Source: CAKZNE01 sp040222435
GTDB lineage: Bacteria; Bacteroidota; Bacteroidia; Flavobacteriales; Schleiferiaceae
Reading direction: 5' to 3'
DNA: 64,000 bases
NCBI GenBank assembly: GCA_965212245.1
Contig: OZ243107.1
Coordinates: 3,472,001-3,536,000, forward strand
The position numbers and the translations under genes were made by a program. Shown piece by piece: positions 43,899 to 53,564 of this stretch. A model generated the notes under the pieces. It was not told the DNA's origin, did no database searches, and worked only from the letters and a program-made list of their open reading frames with translations. How positions within the stretch are numbered: the first letter of the stretch is position 1; each line of letters starts with the position of its first letter.

Positions 43899-44277
43899 AA
43901 TTGAGTAGAATTAAATGTTTAAATAGTTGTAGAATTGTTTCAAAACACCGTTAAACATATAAAAAAATCAATTGTAAACATCATAACATACTAAAAATAA
44001 CTTACTGTATACAAGTGATTTATATAGATAATAGGAATTATTGATAGTCATGATTTTTTTCAATCAGTACTTTATATCAATTTCCTTTCAGAAAAATCAC
44101 CTCACCATTTAAATGTAGCTTTGAACGTTTGCATATCCGCTTTAGCAGGGCCTAATAGAAAAGAAGTGTCAAAGTGCAAAGATGAACGGTCTACCCTTAG
44201 AAAACTTCTTGCTGACACGAGTCTCCAGGTTCATAATCAAAATCCTGACGTTATTGAAACACCCCGGTCCGTATACA
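43899..44277. other. AT-rich intergenic region
   Basis: Lies between two minus-strand genes and must hold the promoter of the lipoprotein gene and the end of the esterase transcript. I see no ORF with coding character, no clear -33/-7 pair and no strong hairpin. Confidence 0.4.
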
Positions 44278-45090
44278 TTAATCACTAAACACCTTTTCAA
44301 ACGCATCGTAAGCAGCTTCATGCAGTGCATCTCCATGATCACGTTCAGGGAAATATTCAAAATATAAACGGGCCCCGTTTCCATATTTCCTCTTTAACTT
44401 TTTATAAAGCTGCCTGGCATCCTTTTCCATTATCTTACCTTCCTTACCTACACCCACATATATGGATTTTTCAGTTTGTAAAGGCACTGGCTCAAGATCC
44501 AAAAGAGATTGGGCATCCCACCATAAGCTGGGGCTGATAATAATATAATTATCAAACATCTCCGGCTTTTTAAACAATATTTCCGCAGCCAATAAACCGC
44601 CCAGTGATTGTCCCATAAGAGTACGCGGACCTGAAATGTTATACTGCTCGCTCACCAGAGGCTGTACTTCTTTTTCCAAAAATTGAATAAATGCGGCCGA
44701 ATATCCGGTAGTGGGATACGCTTCACGATCTTCCTTAATAGTGGTGGGAAAGGTATAATCACGTCTGCGATCTATATTACTTATACCCACCACTATAGTA
44801 GGCGGCATTTGCCTTATCCAACTGAATGTATTGAATTGTACCAAGCCGCTGATATGAATAAAATCTTCATCGGCAGAACCATCCAACAGGTAGAGCACAG
44901 CATAGGCAGAGTCTTGCGAATAAGACGGAGGCAGGTAGATATTAAGCCTCCTTCTTTCACCTAAAACTCCGGAATCAAATTCCAGGCTTTCGCCAATAGT
45001 AAAAGCAGCTTTCTTACGGACTTCCGGAACATTTTGAGCCTTTAAAAAGCTAAAACTGGAAAGTAATAACAGGACAAGGGTGTATTTCAT
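44278..45090 (-). CDS. Alpha/beta-hydrolase esterase (esterase D/Fes-like)
   Basis: A 270-residue secreted esterase. The signal peptide is MKYTLVLLLLSSFSFLKAQ. The domain starts with LNIYLPPSYSQDSAYAVLYLLDG, continues with VGISNIDRRRDYTFP, and places the catalytic Ser in LMGQSLGGLLAAEI near residue 164. The general His is in ERDHGDALHEAAY. This is the esterase D family that includes enterochelin- and feruloyl-type esterases and Bacteroidota secreted lipases. The substrate, an ester or siderophore, is unknown. There are no related transport genes beside it. Confidence 0.88.
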   Translation of the reverse strand: MKYTLVLLLLSSFSFLKAQNVPEVRKKAAFTIGESLEFDSGVLGERRRLNIYLPPSYSQDSAYAVLYLLDGSADEDFIHISGLVQFNTFSWIRQMPPTIVVGISNIDRRRDYTFPTTIKEDREAYPTTGYSAAFIQFLEKEVQPLVSEQYNISGPRTLMGQSLGGLLAAEILFKKPEMFDNYIIISPSLWWDAQSLLDLEPVPLQTEKSIYVGVGKEGKIMEKDARQLYKKLKRKYGNGARLYFEYFPERDHGDALHEAAYDAFEKVFSD

Positions 45091-45529
45091 AATTTCAAAC
45101 CTCCAATTTAAAAACCAATTTTGATAATTTTATGTCAACTTCATATTAAAATATACTCTAAATGTAATCTCCGCGCGGAGCTCTAAATTCCCCTTACCTG
45201 GAGGCGCTCAGCTACTTCAAAGTAAAAGTTATGAAAAGCTCCCAATTGCTGTGCTTATCTCTGTGGTGGTGACGAACCAGCTTTTTGAAAGGTGGAAGGG
45301 AGAAGAAGCAGGATAAGCTAATCAAGAAGTGTAATTGGCTCACGAAGAGGGTATTTTAGTTTGTGGTAAAACCAAAATACAGGCTTCGGCTCAACCTCTC
45401 CTTCTGTAAAAATTTATTTTGGAGGGCAGTAGGATTGTTGTATTAATGGATTTTCGAACTAAAAGGTATCTTCATAAATAAATATTAAGAATATCTATTT
45501 ATATTTACTTTATTAATCAACCTGCTGTT
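45091..45529. other. Intergenic region with a GC-rich palindrome
   Basis: CTCCGCGCGGAG (45169-45180) is a perfect 12-base palindrome beside AGCTC and could be a decayed copy of the REP family near 39-40 kb. The remaining 350 bp show broken frames and no gene. It marks the boundary to an AT-rich pair of genes. Confidence 0.4.
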
Positions 45530-46543
45530 ATGAAAATTACAAAATTCTTTTTAGCTATCGGCTTGTTGCTTCTATTTTTTGCTTGTGAGAAAGATATCAT
45601 CAACCATTCATCTGCATCTCGAATCAAAAAAGCCACCGTAGACACCTTATCTTATGAAATTTATGATTCAGCTGGGGTCTATGATTATCAAGATCTAAGA
45701 TCTGAACTCATTGATATTTTTGATGGAACCAGCAGTTATGAAAGTGTACCGGTAAATAAATTTACTTGGTTATTTGAAGGAGGGCTATCGGCACTTTTTC
45801 TTGACGACAGCTTATACAATAATGGTGACTCTACTGTAGAGTTCTCACGCGTTGTTACCTTTACCTTAAGCGATGACGAAATTGATAATGATGATTTCGT
45901 TACTGAATTTACTACTGAATTTGAGGATATAGAGAACTATCTAAATAATAATTCTACTTGGACTTATTCACTTACAGATGTTCAGTTTTATGCGCTAGGG
46001 GTGAATAATCAAATTAAATTGCGTTTCCATACTAGTTTTTTGGTAAACGCTACTAAAAGTTATGTTACTCCTCCTACTGTTCCTTCAGCCTCTATACACA
46101 GATATGGAGGAGCTGCAGCTATTTGCGGAGCTATTAATGGAAATGGCGCATGGTGGTTTATTGAACGACAAATAAGATCAGTAATGCCAAAAAAATTAGG
46201 AGCTTATGTCAACTTGAAGGCATTTAATTCTGATGGAAGCCGTTTTACTGAATCTTATATTGATGGTACTTTCCTGTTTGGTCAGGCTAATGCATTACAT
46301 TATCCAAGTCCAGCTCTCCAACTAGATTGTATTTATGACTATATGCAAGATGATTTTGCTCAAGAAATTGTAGATCAAATCTATGATCTTATTAGTAAGC
46401 GATATTATTGGGAAGGAGCTGTAAATTTGCATGTTGATAAATTCAATTATTCAAATAATGCATTATGGTACCATAGATTCTCCTTAGGTAATTATATGAC
46501 TCCTTATGGCCCGTCTTTAACTGCCCCAGACCTTGGTTTGTAA
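45530..46543 (+). CDS. Hypothetical lipoprotein, AT-rich
   Basis: A 337-residue lipoprotein: signal MKITKFFLAIGLLLLFFACE with lipobox FFAC. A domain of about 120 residues follows, rich in acidic residues (DDEIDNDDFVTEFTTEFEDI), then a more aromatic and basic region (GNGAWWFIERQIRSVMPKKL). No family is recognised. Its codons are clearly more AT-rich than those of the neighbouring genes. The stop is followed within 10 bp by the TTG start of the next gene, so the two are probably one operon and may have arrived together. Confidence 0.6.
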   Translation: MKITKFFLAIGLLLLFFACEKDIINHSSASRIKKATVDTLSYEIYDSAGVYDYQDLRSELIDIFDGTSSYESVPVNKFTWLFEGGLSALFLDDSLYNNGDSTVEFSRVVTFTLSDDEIDNDDFVTEFTTEFEDIENYLNNNSTWTYSLTDVQFYALGVNNQIKLRFHTSFLVNATKSYVTPPTVPSASIHRYGGAAAICGAINGNGAWWFIERQIRSVMPKKLGAYVNLKAFNSDGSRFTESYIDGTFLFGQANALHYPSPALQLDCIYDYMQDDFAQEIVDQIYDLISKRYYWEGAVNLHVDKFNYSNNALWYHRFSLGNYMTPYGPSLTAPDLGL

Positions 46544-46553
46544 TTCTATAATT

Positions 46554-48110
46554 TTGAAGAATTTCGATTTAGTTTCTCTGTTAACCATTTTAATCTTTCC
46601 TTACATAATTTGTGGGCAAGAGGTAAAAAGGGAGTTTAAGAATGAACAGTTCAACAACTCTGATCTTATAGCCTCCGATGGGGAATTCATTTATATGGAT
46701 TTTGGATCTCACCTTTATTTTAGTGCAGTTCCGGAAACACAATTTTTGTACAAGTTGGATAAAAGTTTAAATTTAATAGACAGCCTAAATCTAACTTCTT
46801 TATTTTTAAACCCTGATTCATCAGGAACTTTATACTTTACAGACTTAGAAGTTGATGAATCAGGGTTCATATATACTTTATGTAACCTTATCTACGACCC
46901 TCCCAGTGGAGGGAATTGTCGAATTGTAAAAAGTTTATTAGCCCGGTTTAATAGCTCTCTAAAATTACTGGATACCTATTTCATTGATAGAGACTCATTG
47001 GAAGAATCACTATCATATCTTCATATTAAGGACGGAGTAATTATCTTGTCAGGTGTGGGTTATAAATGTGGTAATTCATTAAAACCTCTAATAGCCCGTT
47101 TAAATACAAAATCAAATATTATTCAATTCAAACTTTTTCAAGAATTTAGTAATACCAAAAGTTTGATCTTAACTAACCCAATACAAATTGAAGATAAAAT
47201 AATTTCAAATGTTAACTTGGTAATATCATCTAATTCTCAAAACCACTTATCTACATTGGTTTTAGACACATCCTTTAGTATTCTGGACACTGGATCAGTA
47301 CTCGGGAAGAAGTCAAACATTAATTTAACCATGATTGGTGCAGGAGCTTTTATACCAGTTTCAAGTGATAGTATTTGGAAACTGACTTCAACAATGCTTC
47401 AATATATTCCCAATTTCGATAAATATTGGGTGTTTGGAGTGTCTTTATTGGATACAAACTTCAACGTTACTTCCATTGATACGTTTTCTCTTAGCGGATA
47501 TGATTTTAATGTTCCTGGAAGTGTGCAATACGCCTATTTACAAGCATCTTATGATACCTACGATTACTCTACTATAGACAGTGTATTATATGTACAAGGC
47601 AGCAAATACATTACATATGACAATTATTCAGGTAAAGACTCTTCTAGCTTTTATCTTTATAATTTTAATGCCCGAAAGGGAACTATGAACTGGATCAAAA
47701 GGATTCAAAGAAATTATAGTGCCGGTGAACATTCTATAACTGCCTTAAAAAATAATAGATGGGCCATCGCTTTTAATGAATACAACTGGGATAAATACAC
47801 AGGAGAGAACCTGGCGGTACACGTGTGGATCCTTAATGGAAATGGAGATATCATCAGTAAAAAAGAATGGCGAAAAAAAGAATGGTTAAATTTATATCCC
47901 AACCCAGCTCATGAGTTTTTACAACTTGAGTTCAGAGAGGCAAATTGGGGTAAAAATGAAGTTTATTTTCAAATCTATGATATACTCGGTAAAATAGTGA
48001 TGGAAGGATATATTAAAAATCAGGAACCCCTTGATATTAGCAAATTAAGCTCCGGCACTTATCAAATAATTGTTGAGGATACTAATGTTTCTTCTTTTAT
48101 AAAGGAATAG
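46554..48110 (+). CDS. T9SS-sorted exported protein, AT-rich
   Basis: A 518-residue exported protein. The best start is TTG at 46554, giving MKNFDLVSLLTILIFPYIICGQ, a normal signal peptide; a TTG seven codons earlier is less likely. The body has repeated short strands (YFTDLEVDESGFIYTLCN and similar), as in propellers or lectin-like domains. The C-terminal 80 residues are a type A sorting domain: WLNLYPNPAHEFLQLEFREA and ISKLSSGTYQIIVEDTN. The cargo role is unknown. It follows the lipoprotein gene closely and shares its low GC content. Confidence 0.78.
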   Translation: MKNFDLVSLLTILIFPYIICGQEVKREFKNEQFNNSDLIASDGEFIYMDFGSHLYFSAVPETQFLYKLDKSLNLIDSLNLTSLFLNPDSSGTLYFTDLEVDESGFIYTLCNLIYDPPSGGNCRIVKSLLARFNSSLKLLDTYFIDRDSLEESLSYLHIKDGVIILSGVGYKCGNSLKPLIARLNTKSNIIQFKLFQEFSNTKSLILTNPIQIEDKIISNVNLVISSNSQNHLSTLVLDTSFSILDTGSVLGKKSNINLTMIGAGAFIPVSSDSIWKLTSTMLQYIPNFDKYWVFGVSLLDTNFNVTSIDTFSLSGYDFNVPGSVQYAYLQASYDTYDYSTIDSVLYVQGSKYITYDNYSGKDSSSFYLYNFNARKGTMNWIKRIQRNYSAGEHSITALKNNRWAIAFNEYNWDKYTGENLAVHVWILNGNGDIISKKEWRKKEWLNLYPNPAHEFLQLEFREANWGKNEVYFQIYDILGKIVMEGYIKNQEPLDISKLSSGTYQIIVEDTNVSSFIKE

Positions 48111-48266
48111 ATCAACCTTATAGCTTACCCCCTTTCACACTGTAAGCCTTCCATTTCTCAGACTTCATACTTCTTCTTTAATTAAATCCAGGATTAAAAA
48201 CAAACCTATTCTGAATTTCCCTGTTAAACATCTCTATAAAAGTAAATCCAACTAGAATTTTGGAAT

Positions 48267-48274
48267 TACTTTTG
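48267..48274 (+). promoter_or_regulatory. TAnnTTTG -7 box for the small-export gene
   Basis: TACTTTTG lies 22 bp before the ATG at 48297. Confidence 0.35.
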
Positions 48275-48296
48275 CAGCCGTTTTGTTTAAGCTTTT

Positions 48297-48761
48297 ATGA
48301 TTTCAGAAGTCATCCATACTTTTCTTATCAGCCTTTCTCCTTTTGGAGAAGCCAGGCTTGGTATTCCCTTCGGTATTATTAAAGGCTTAAATCCATTTCT
48401 GGCCTTTGCCACGGGTCTGGCGGCTAACCTGATGATATTTCCCTTACTTATTTTTCTGCTGAAAAAATTCAATAAGAGCCTATGGCGCTCTCACACATAC
48501 CGCAAGCAAAGCCTTAAGTTAGCGCGGAGAGCTAAAAATATGCTTGGTACTAAAGTGAGAAAATATGGCTTTTGGGGCCTAATGGTTTTTGTCATGATAC
48601 CCCTCCCGGTTACGGGTGCTTATATGGGCACCATTGCTGCTTACATTTTTGGAGTACGAACGCGCCTGGCCCTGGCCTCTATCAGTTTGGGCGTATTAAT
48701 TTCATGTGCTCTGGTTACAGCTGGAGTTTATTTTGGAAAAATGGGATTTGAGCTCATTTAA
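48297..48761 (+). CDS. Small multidrug export protein family (COG2426)
   Basis: A 154-residue inner-membrane protein with about four hydrophobic helices. FLISLSPFGEARLGIPFGII near residues 9-28 and VMIPLPVTGAYMGTIAAYIF near residues 98-117 are the conserved, repeat-related signatures of the family. The name comes from an early resistance report and the transported substrate is not established. A basic loop (KKFNKSLWRSHTYRKQSLKL) joins the halves. It runs convergent to the TonB receptor gene, whose stop is 8 bp away. Confidence 0.88.
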   Translation: MISEVIHTFLISLSPFGEARLGIPFGIIKGLNPFLAFATGLAANLMIFPLLIFLLKKFNKSLWRSHTYRKQSLKLARRAKNMLGTKVRKYGFWGLMVFVMIPLPVTGAYMGTIAAYIFGVRTRLALASISLGVLISCALVTAGVYFGKMGFELI

Positions 48762-48768
48762 ATCACTT

Positions 48769-51465
48769 CTATAGATCATATTTCACTCCTGCCGTTAAAT
48801 ACCTCGGAAGCACATAATATTGGGTGGTACTGATCAGAAAATCTGAAAACCCATCCTGACGGATAATATCCGTATTCAACAGGTTCCGTGCTTTAAGGCT
48901 GAACTCCCATGGGCTTTTACCCTCTCTGAAATACAGGCTGGCATTCAGAAAATCAAAGGTGCTGGCGGTAGTGCCATTGGTATTGCGGTAATCGTTATAC
49001 GTATAGTCCGCCATAAAAGTAAAATGCTTGAGAAAAACAGCATCTATCTCAAGCGTTGGAGCATGGGTGATAAAAGTATTTTCCACTCCGGCACCGGAAT
49101 AACGATTGCTGGTAAAGCTGTATCGCAATTCAAAATTAGGGATCTTCTTAAAATTAGTTTCAAAAATAGCCGTGTAGTTTTGTACCAAAGACTGGTTTTG
49201 ATTAGCCTGGCTGCCAATTTGATTATTGGTATTTACAAAAGACAGGCTGGTACGGATTTGACCGCTCCATTTACTGAACTTTTTACTATAACCTCCAAAT
49301 ACTGCAGCTACATCATTTATACCGTCACTATTAATAGGTTGGGATATACGGTCCAATCCGTTATACACTACTCCATTAGTAATATCATTGGCCTTGCGGT
49401 TATAGGTCATGCCTGCAAATATGTTGGTGAAATCAAACATATTAAAGTTAAAGTAGCGCAGGGTGAAATTATGATTCAGGCTATTTTCGAGAAAGCGGTT
49501 TCCCGTAAATAAAGTATTATAAGTATTGATCACTGTGCCACCAATGGCATTGGTTACATCGGTAAAACCTACCTCCATGGCATAATTAAAGCTCAGCGAT
49601 TCAGACTTCTTAAAGTCATAACGGGCAAAAAAATCAGGCAGCAGGAATACATAATCGCGAGTATTGGTATTACCCTCCTGAACATCTTCTACTCTGTAAA
49701 AATGAAGATTTGCCCCGGGGCTGGTAATAAATTTTCCTTTCTTCCATTTGTAGTGAACCGAAGTAAACACATCGGTTAATGTAAACTGCACATCATTATT
49801 CCTGAACTCAGGATTACTAAACGTTTGGAGTATCTCATCTTCTAAACGCTGTTCAATCCGGGAATCAAAACTCTGTTCAGTATAACTGCCCCCCAGCGTG
49901 AAATTGATATGATTGGTTTTATTGAAAATATAATAATGATTTAGGGTAGCATCTGTTTTGTTGGTAGTGATGAGTTTATTTTGCGCCAGTTGAAAGGCTG
50001 TGGTGTCTATTAGGGGAAAATAAGTATTAAATACTGGCAGAGTGGTACCGATAAGTAAGAAGGGGTCCTGCTTTTTATATAAATGCTGCGCTTCGAGTGA
50101 AATAATGTTTTTTGGATTCCACTCATAAAACAACTCCAGATTTTGGTTTATAGAATAAGGCGCTTGATCATTATAGGTGTTTATGGAATTGGTGAGCACC
50201 CCGAAATCTGAAAACTGCTCGTTCATATCATCTAGCTGAGATACTTTGGCCAGCACATCATAACTTATATGCAACGCGCCAGTGGGAGCATATTTAGCAG
50301 ATAGTTTGAGCATACCGGACTGTTTTTCCTGCCGGGAATCTGTGGTAAGTACCTCATTGGTTTCGGCCTGATCTTCCCGTAAATAAGTACGCATGGTTTC
50401 TGAACTGGCGTAGGTTAGCGTTTGGGCACCAATGGCAAAACCGGAAATAGTCCAGGCCTTAACGGGATTATAACTGAAATTTAGGGCGCCCAGCCGGGAG
50501 GTAATTTCATTAGCGCGGTTATCAGAAGTAAGAGCAAACCCCAGATCATCCTGCGCTATACTAAGGTTTGAACCAACCCGTCCTCCTAAACCTCGAAAAC
50601 CCCCGCCAAAACGAAAGTAATCCTGTGCGGTAAAGGCGGGCTCTCCCAGGTTATTGATATCACCAATAAAGTTGAGACTGGCTTTAGGGGTATAATAAAA
50701 CACATTGGGATGAACCAAATAGCGCTCATCCAATCCACCTTCAGCGGTAATATCGCCAAAAGTCATGTTCTTTTTACCGTCTTTTAGTTTAATGTTCAAG
50801 GCTATACGGTCATCAGAGTCTACGCCCTGCATAGGGCCCACATCATTGTAATTACGCAGCACCTGTACTTTATCCACAGCATTGGCTGGTATGTTTTTAG
50901 TAGCCAGCTTGGTATCTCCATCAAAAAAATCCCTGCCCTCTACCATAACCTTCTCCACCGTTTTACCCTGCACTTTTACCTGTCCGTCATCATCTACCTC
51001 AAAACCGGGCAGCTTTTCCAGCACTTCATCCAGTTTGCGTTCCTGCCCATCCGTAAAGGCATCGGTTTTATAACTTATCGTATCTCCACTTACCACTATC
51101 GGCATTTCTTCCACTACCTCTACTTCGCCTAAGGCATTCTTTTGTTCCCGCAACTCTATATCACGGCTTATAATGCGCTCTCCTTTTATGGGGTTTACGT
51201 TTATATCAGCAGATTGATAACCCAGGTAACTTATCCGCAGTATAAAAGGATCAGCTTCATCCAGCTTTACGCGATAACGACCTTTATCATTAGAGAAGCC
51301 ATACGCTAACATGGAACTATCAGCCGCGTTAAGGGCAATAACATTGGCCATTTCCAGCGGGTTACCGGCCGTATCCTTTACCGTGCCTTCAATGGTAAGG
51401 CTTTGGGACCTTAGCCCCAGGCTAAAGCTTAGGGTGATTAATACAAGTAGTAATTTAAGTGGCAT
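48769..51465 (-). CDS. TonB-dependent receptor-like outer-membrane protein
   Basis: An 898-residue outer-membrane barrel. After signal MPLKLLLVLITLSFSLGLRS comes an N-terminal carboxypeptidase regulatory-like domain (TIEGTVKDTAGNPLEMANVI near 24-43), then the plug (LPGFEVDDDGQVKVQGKTVE) and a long barrel, as in the outer membrane beta-barrel family. It imports or exports an unknown ligand. The next gene upstream on the same strand, 30 bp away, encodes a GLPGLI protein, and the pair is a known Bacteroidota gene neighbourhood whose function is not settled. Confidence 0.9.
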   Translation of the reverse strand: MPLKLLLVLITLSFSLGLRSQSLTIEGTVKDTAGNPLEMANVIALNAADSSMLAYGFSNDKGRYRVKLDEADPFILRISYLGYQSADINVNPIKGERIISRDIELREQKNALGEVEVVEEMPIVVSGDTISYKTDAFTDGQERKLDEVLEKLPGFEVDDDGQVKVQGKTVEKVMVEGRDFFDGDTKLATKNIPANAVDKVQVLRNYNDVGPMQGVDSDDRIALNIKLKDGKKNMTFGDITAEGGLDERYLVHPNVFYYTPKASLNFIGDINNLGEPAFTAQDYFRFGGGFRGLGGRVGSNLSIAQDDLGFALTSDNRANEITSRLGALNFSYNPVKAWTISGFAIGAQTLTYASSETMRTYLREDQAETNEVLTTDSRQEKQSGMLKLSAKYAPTGALHISYDVLAKVSQLDDMNEQFSDFGVLTNSINTYNDQAPYSINQNLELFYEWNPKNIISLEAQHLYKKQDPFLLIGTTLPVFNTYFPLIDTTAFQLAQNKLITTNKTDATLNHYYIFNKTNHINFTLGGSYTEQSFDSRIEQRLEDEILQTFSNPEFRNNDVQFTLTDVFTSVHYKWKKGKFITSPGANLHFYRVEDVQEGNTNTRDYVFLLPDFFARYDFKKSESLSFNYAMEVGFTDVTNAIGGTVINTYNTLFTGNRFLENSLNHNFTLRYFNFNMFDFTNIFAGMTYNRKANDITNGVVYNGLDRISQPINSDGINDVAAVFGGYSKKFSKWSGQIRTSLSFVNTNNQIGSQANQNQSLVQNYTAIFETNFKKIPNFELRYSFTSNRYSGAGVENTFITHAPTLEIDAVFLKHFTFMADYTYNDYRNTNGTTASTFDFLNASLYFREGKSPWEFSLKARNLLNTDIIRQDGFSDFLISTTQYYVLPRYLTAGVKYDL

Positions 51466-51495
51466 GCTGTTGAGATAAAGAATATGAGTTTTGGT

Positions 51496-52326
51496 TTAAC
51501 GGCTGATCTGAATTTTCATACGTCCGCTGCCACTACGCTTACCACCTCCGTATATCTGCTGCATTTCATCAATCTTCTTTTGCATGATTTCGGCAAACTC
51601 TTCTTCAGTCACTTCCTCGCCCTCGGAGGGTTCTTTAAGGTTAAGCTTTTGTTTGGGGTTAAGCACCACCTTGCTGCAAAGCATTACCGTATTTCCATTA
51701 TCAACCTCCATAATCAAACCCGGCAGACCCCAAAAACTACCAGGACCCTGGCTTATAGGGATTTGAGGCGTATACCATGCCACTACTTCAATGGTATCAA
51801 CCTCTTCCATTTCGTGGTCGCCCTCTTCATTTTCTTCGGAAGTAAATACTTTACTGGTTATAGTTTGTTGAGCGGTAGCTTTATAACAAGTATAGGAACC
51901 GATTTGCTTGGTTTCCTTACCCAGCTTCCACTCCAGCATTTCCAGACTATCCCTAACCAGGAAGACTTTACCAAAAAACTCACTTTGACGAGTGCTCTGG
52001 CGGTTCTGGATATTCTTATAGGCTATACCTTCCACTCCGGAGATCATGGCCATAAAGTTCATACCAGGGCCTCCTCCCTTATCCAGTTCTTCTACTTCCT
52101 TATAGGTAGATTCCGTTTTGTTAAATGAAAGCTCATATTCTTTTTGCATTTGTTTCCTCAGCATATTCATGACCATGCGCTGCTGTTCCGGGTTCATTTG
52201 CGTAGAGTCCATCTTAAGATCCATACTGGTTGAAGTTTTATAGGTGGCTATACCCTGAAAGTTTTGTGCATAGCTAAAACTGAAGCCCGTAAAACTGAGA
52301 CAGACTGAAAGAAATAAAGATCTCAT
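51496..52326 (-). CDS. GLPGLI-family protein
   Basis: A 276-residue exported protein named for its motif: GPGSFWGLPGLIMEVDNG lies near residues 196-213. I start it at ATG 52326 because the 12 upstream codons are not part of the signal MRSLFLSVCLSFTGFSFSYAQ. Strands and a long helix (EQQRMVMNMLRKQMQKEYEL) follow. The C-terminus is glycine-rich and basic (GGGKRSGSGRMKIQI). GLPGLI proteins almost always sit before a TonB-dependent receptor, as here, and may take part in the same uptake or in a surface modification. The function is unknown. Confidence 0.92.
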   Translation of the reverse strand: MRSLFLSVCLSFTGFSFSYAQNFQGIATYKTSTSMDLKMDSTQMNPEQQRMVMNMLRKQMQKEYELSFNKTESTYKEVEELDKGGGPGMNFMAMISGVEGIAYKNIQNRQSTRQSEFFGKVFLVRDSLEMLEWKLGKETKQIGSYTCYKATAQQTITSKVFTSEENEEGDHEMEEVDTIEVVAWYTPQIPISQGPGSFWGLPGLIMEVDNGNTVMLCSKVVLNPKQKLNLKEPSEGEEVTEEEFAEIMQKKIDEMQQIYGGGKRSGSGRMKIQISR

Positions 52327-52439
52327 GGATAAATATTTAAAATGATGAGATGCAAAAATCATGAATAATACGCTTGTAACCTGTTAGAGAGTTGTTAAAA
52401 ACCGTGAAGCATTTTCGTTTAATTTCGCGATACTATTAT

Positions 52440-53021
52440 ATGGTGATGAACGAAAAATACTGGACGCAACGCTATCTGGAAGACAATACCCCTTGGGACA
52501 TGGGAAACGCGGCCCCACCTCTCACCGGCTTTTTACAAGGCTTTTATCACCGGCAACAACCTATACTTATACCCGGTGCAGGCAATGCTTACGAAGCCGA
52601 ATGGCTATGGGCTAATGGGTTTACCAATGTGTTTGTTGTGGATATATCTGAAGAACCTCTCAAAAAGCTAAAACAACGCTGTCCGCATTTTCCGGAAGAT
52701 CATTTATTACATACCGATTTTTTTAAACTGAATCTTCAGTTTGACCTGGTTTTAGAGCAAACCTTCTTTTGCGCTCTGCCTCCTGAGTTGCGGCCTGACT
52801 ACGTTAGCAAGATGAAAGATATTCTTAATCCGGGTGGACACCTGACAGGCGTGTTATTTGATTTTCCCCTTACGAAAAAGGGGCCGCCTTATGGCGGAAG
52901 CGAGGGAGAATACCGTAAACTCTTCGCCAACTCTTTTTCCATTTATAAAATGGAACGCTGTTACAACAGCATTCAACCACGGGCGGGAAAGGAAATTTTC
53001 ATCCATTTTATACGTGCCTAA
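52440..53021 (+). CDS. TPMT-family methyltransferase
   Basis: A 193-residue class I SAM methyltransferase of the thiopurine S-methyltransferase group. It starts at ATG 52440 or 52446. EKYWTQRYLEDNTPWDMGNAAP at the N-terminus and LIPGAGNAYEAEWLWANGF near residues 39-57 are the family signatures (SAM-binding GAG). QTFFCALPPELRPDYVSKM near residues 106-124 supplies the substrate-side loop. Bacterial members methylate thiols, selenium or tellurium compounds. The natural substrate is unknown. It stands alone before the phosphoribosyltransferase gene. Confidence 0.85.
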   Translation: MVMNEKYWTQRYLEDNTPWDMGNAAPPLTGFLQGFYHRQQPILIPGAGNAYEAEWLWANGFTNVFVVDISEEPLKKLKQRCPHFPEDHLLHTDFFKLNLQFDLVLEQTFFCALPPELRPDYVSKMKDILNPGGHLTGVLFDFPLTKKGPPYGGSEGEYRKLFANSFSIYKMERCYNSIQPRAGKEIFIHFIRA

Positions 53022-53027
53022 ACTTAT

Positions 53028-53035
53028 TACCTTTG
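53028..53035 (+). promoter_or_regulatory. TAnnTTTG -7 box for the phosphoribosyltransferase gene
   Basis: TACCTTTG lies 19 bp before the ATG at 53055. Confidence 0.35.
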
Positions 53036-53054
53036 ATATTTATAAATTATTGAA

Positions 53055-53564
53055 ATGTCCGCAATTGTCTCTACTGAAGTTCTTGATCACAGCCAGGTAA
53101 GCACCCGCATCAGGCGCATGGCATGGCAGATATACGAAAGCAACAGCTCGCATACTGAAATTATATTAGCGGGTATTGCAGAACGTGGTTATTTGCTGGC
53201 TGAGAAAATTGCTCATGTCTTAAAAGACATTTCACCACTTACCATAAACCTGCACAAAATTGTGTTGGATAAAAGAGATCCGCTGCGCAGTAAGGTTCAT
53301 TTGGAGCCAGAGGCTGAAACCCTGGATGGACGGTCTATCACGGTAGTGGATGATGTATTGAACTCAGGTAATACCTTAATTTACGGAGTTCGTTATTTTT
53401 TACAATTTCCGGTTCAGGAAATTAAAACCGCTGTGTTGGTAGACCGTAACCATAAGCGCTTTCCGGTTAAAGCAGATTTTAAAGGACTTTCTCTATCCAC
53501 CTCGCTTCTGGAACATGTGGACGTTAATATTCAGCAAGAACCTTATTCGGTTAAGGTATCCTGA
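53055..53564 (+). CDS. PyrR-like phosphoribosyltransferase
   Basis: A 169-residue type I phosphoribosyltransferase. The PRPP-binding loop ITVVDDVLNSGNTLIYGVRY lies near residues 95-114, and EIILAGIAERGYLLAEKI near residues 34-51 forms the flexible-loop side. The size and motifs resemble PyrR or short uracil/purine transferases. The nucleobase cannot be fixed. The final 22 bases overlap the convergent lycopene cyclase gene, so the two genes share their ends. Confidence 0.82.
   Translation: MSAIVSTEVLDHSQVSTRIRRMAWQIYESNSSHTEIILAGIAERGYLLAEKIAHVLKDISPLTINLHKIVLDKRDPLRSKVHLEPEAETLDGRSITVVDDVLNSGNTLIYGVRYFLQFPVQEIKTAVLVDRNHKRFPVKADFKGLSLSTSLLEHVDVNIQQEPYSVKVS

Noticed and set aside
44169..44384. 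71-codon minus-strand frame at the esterase 3' end
   Set aside because: It overlaps the esterase gene in another frame and shows no protein-like pattern.
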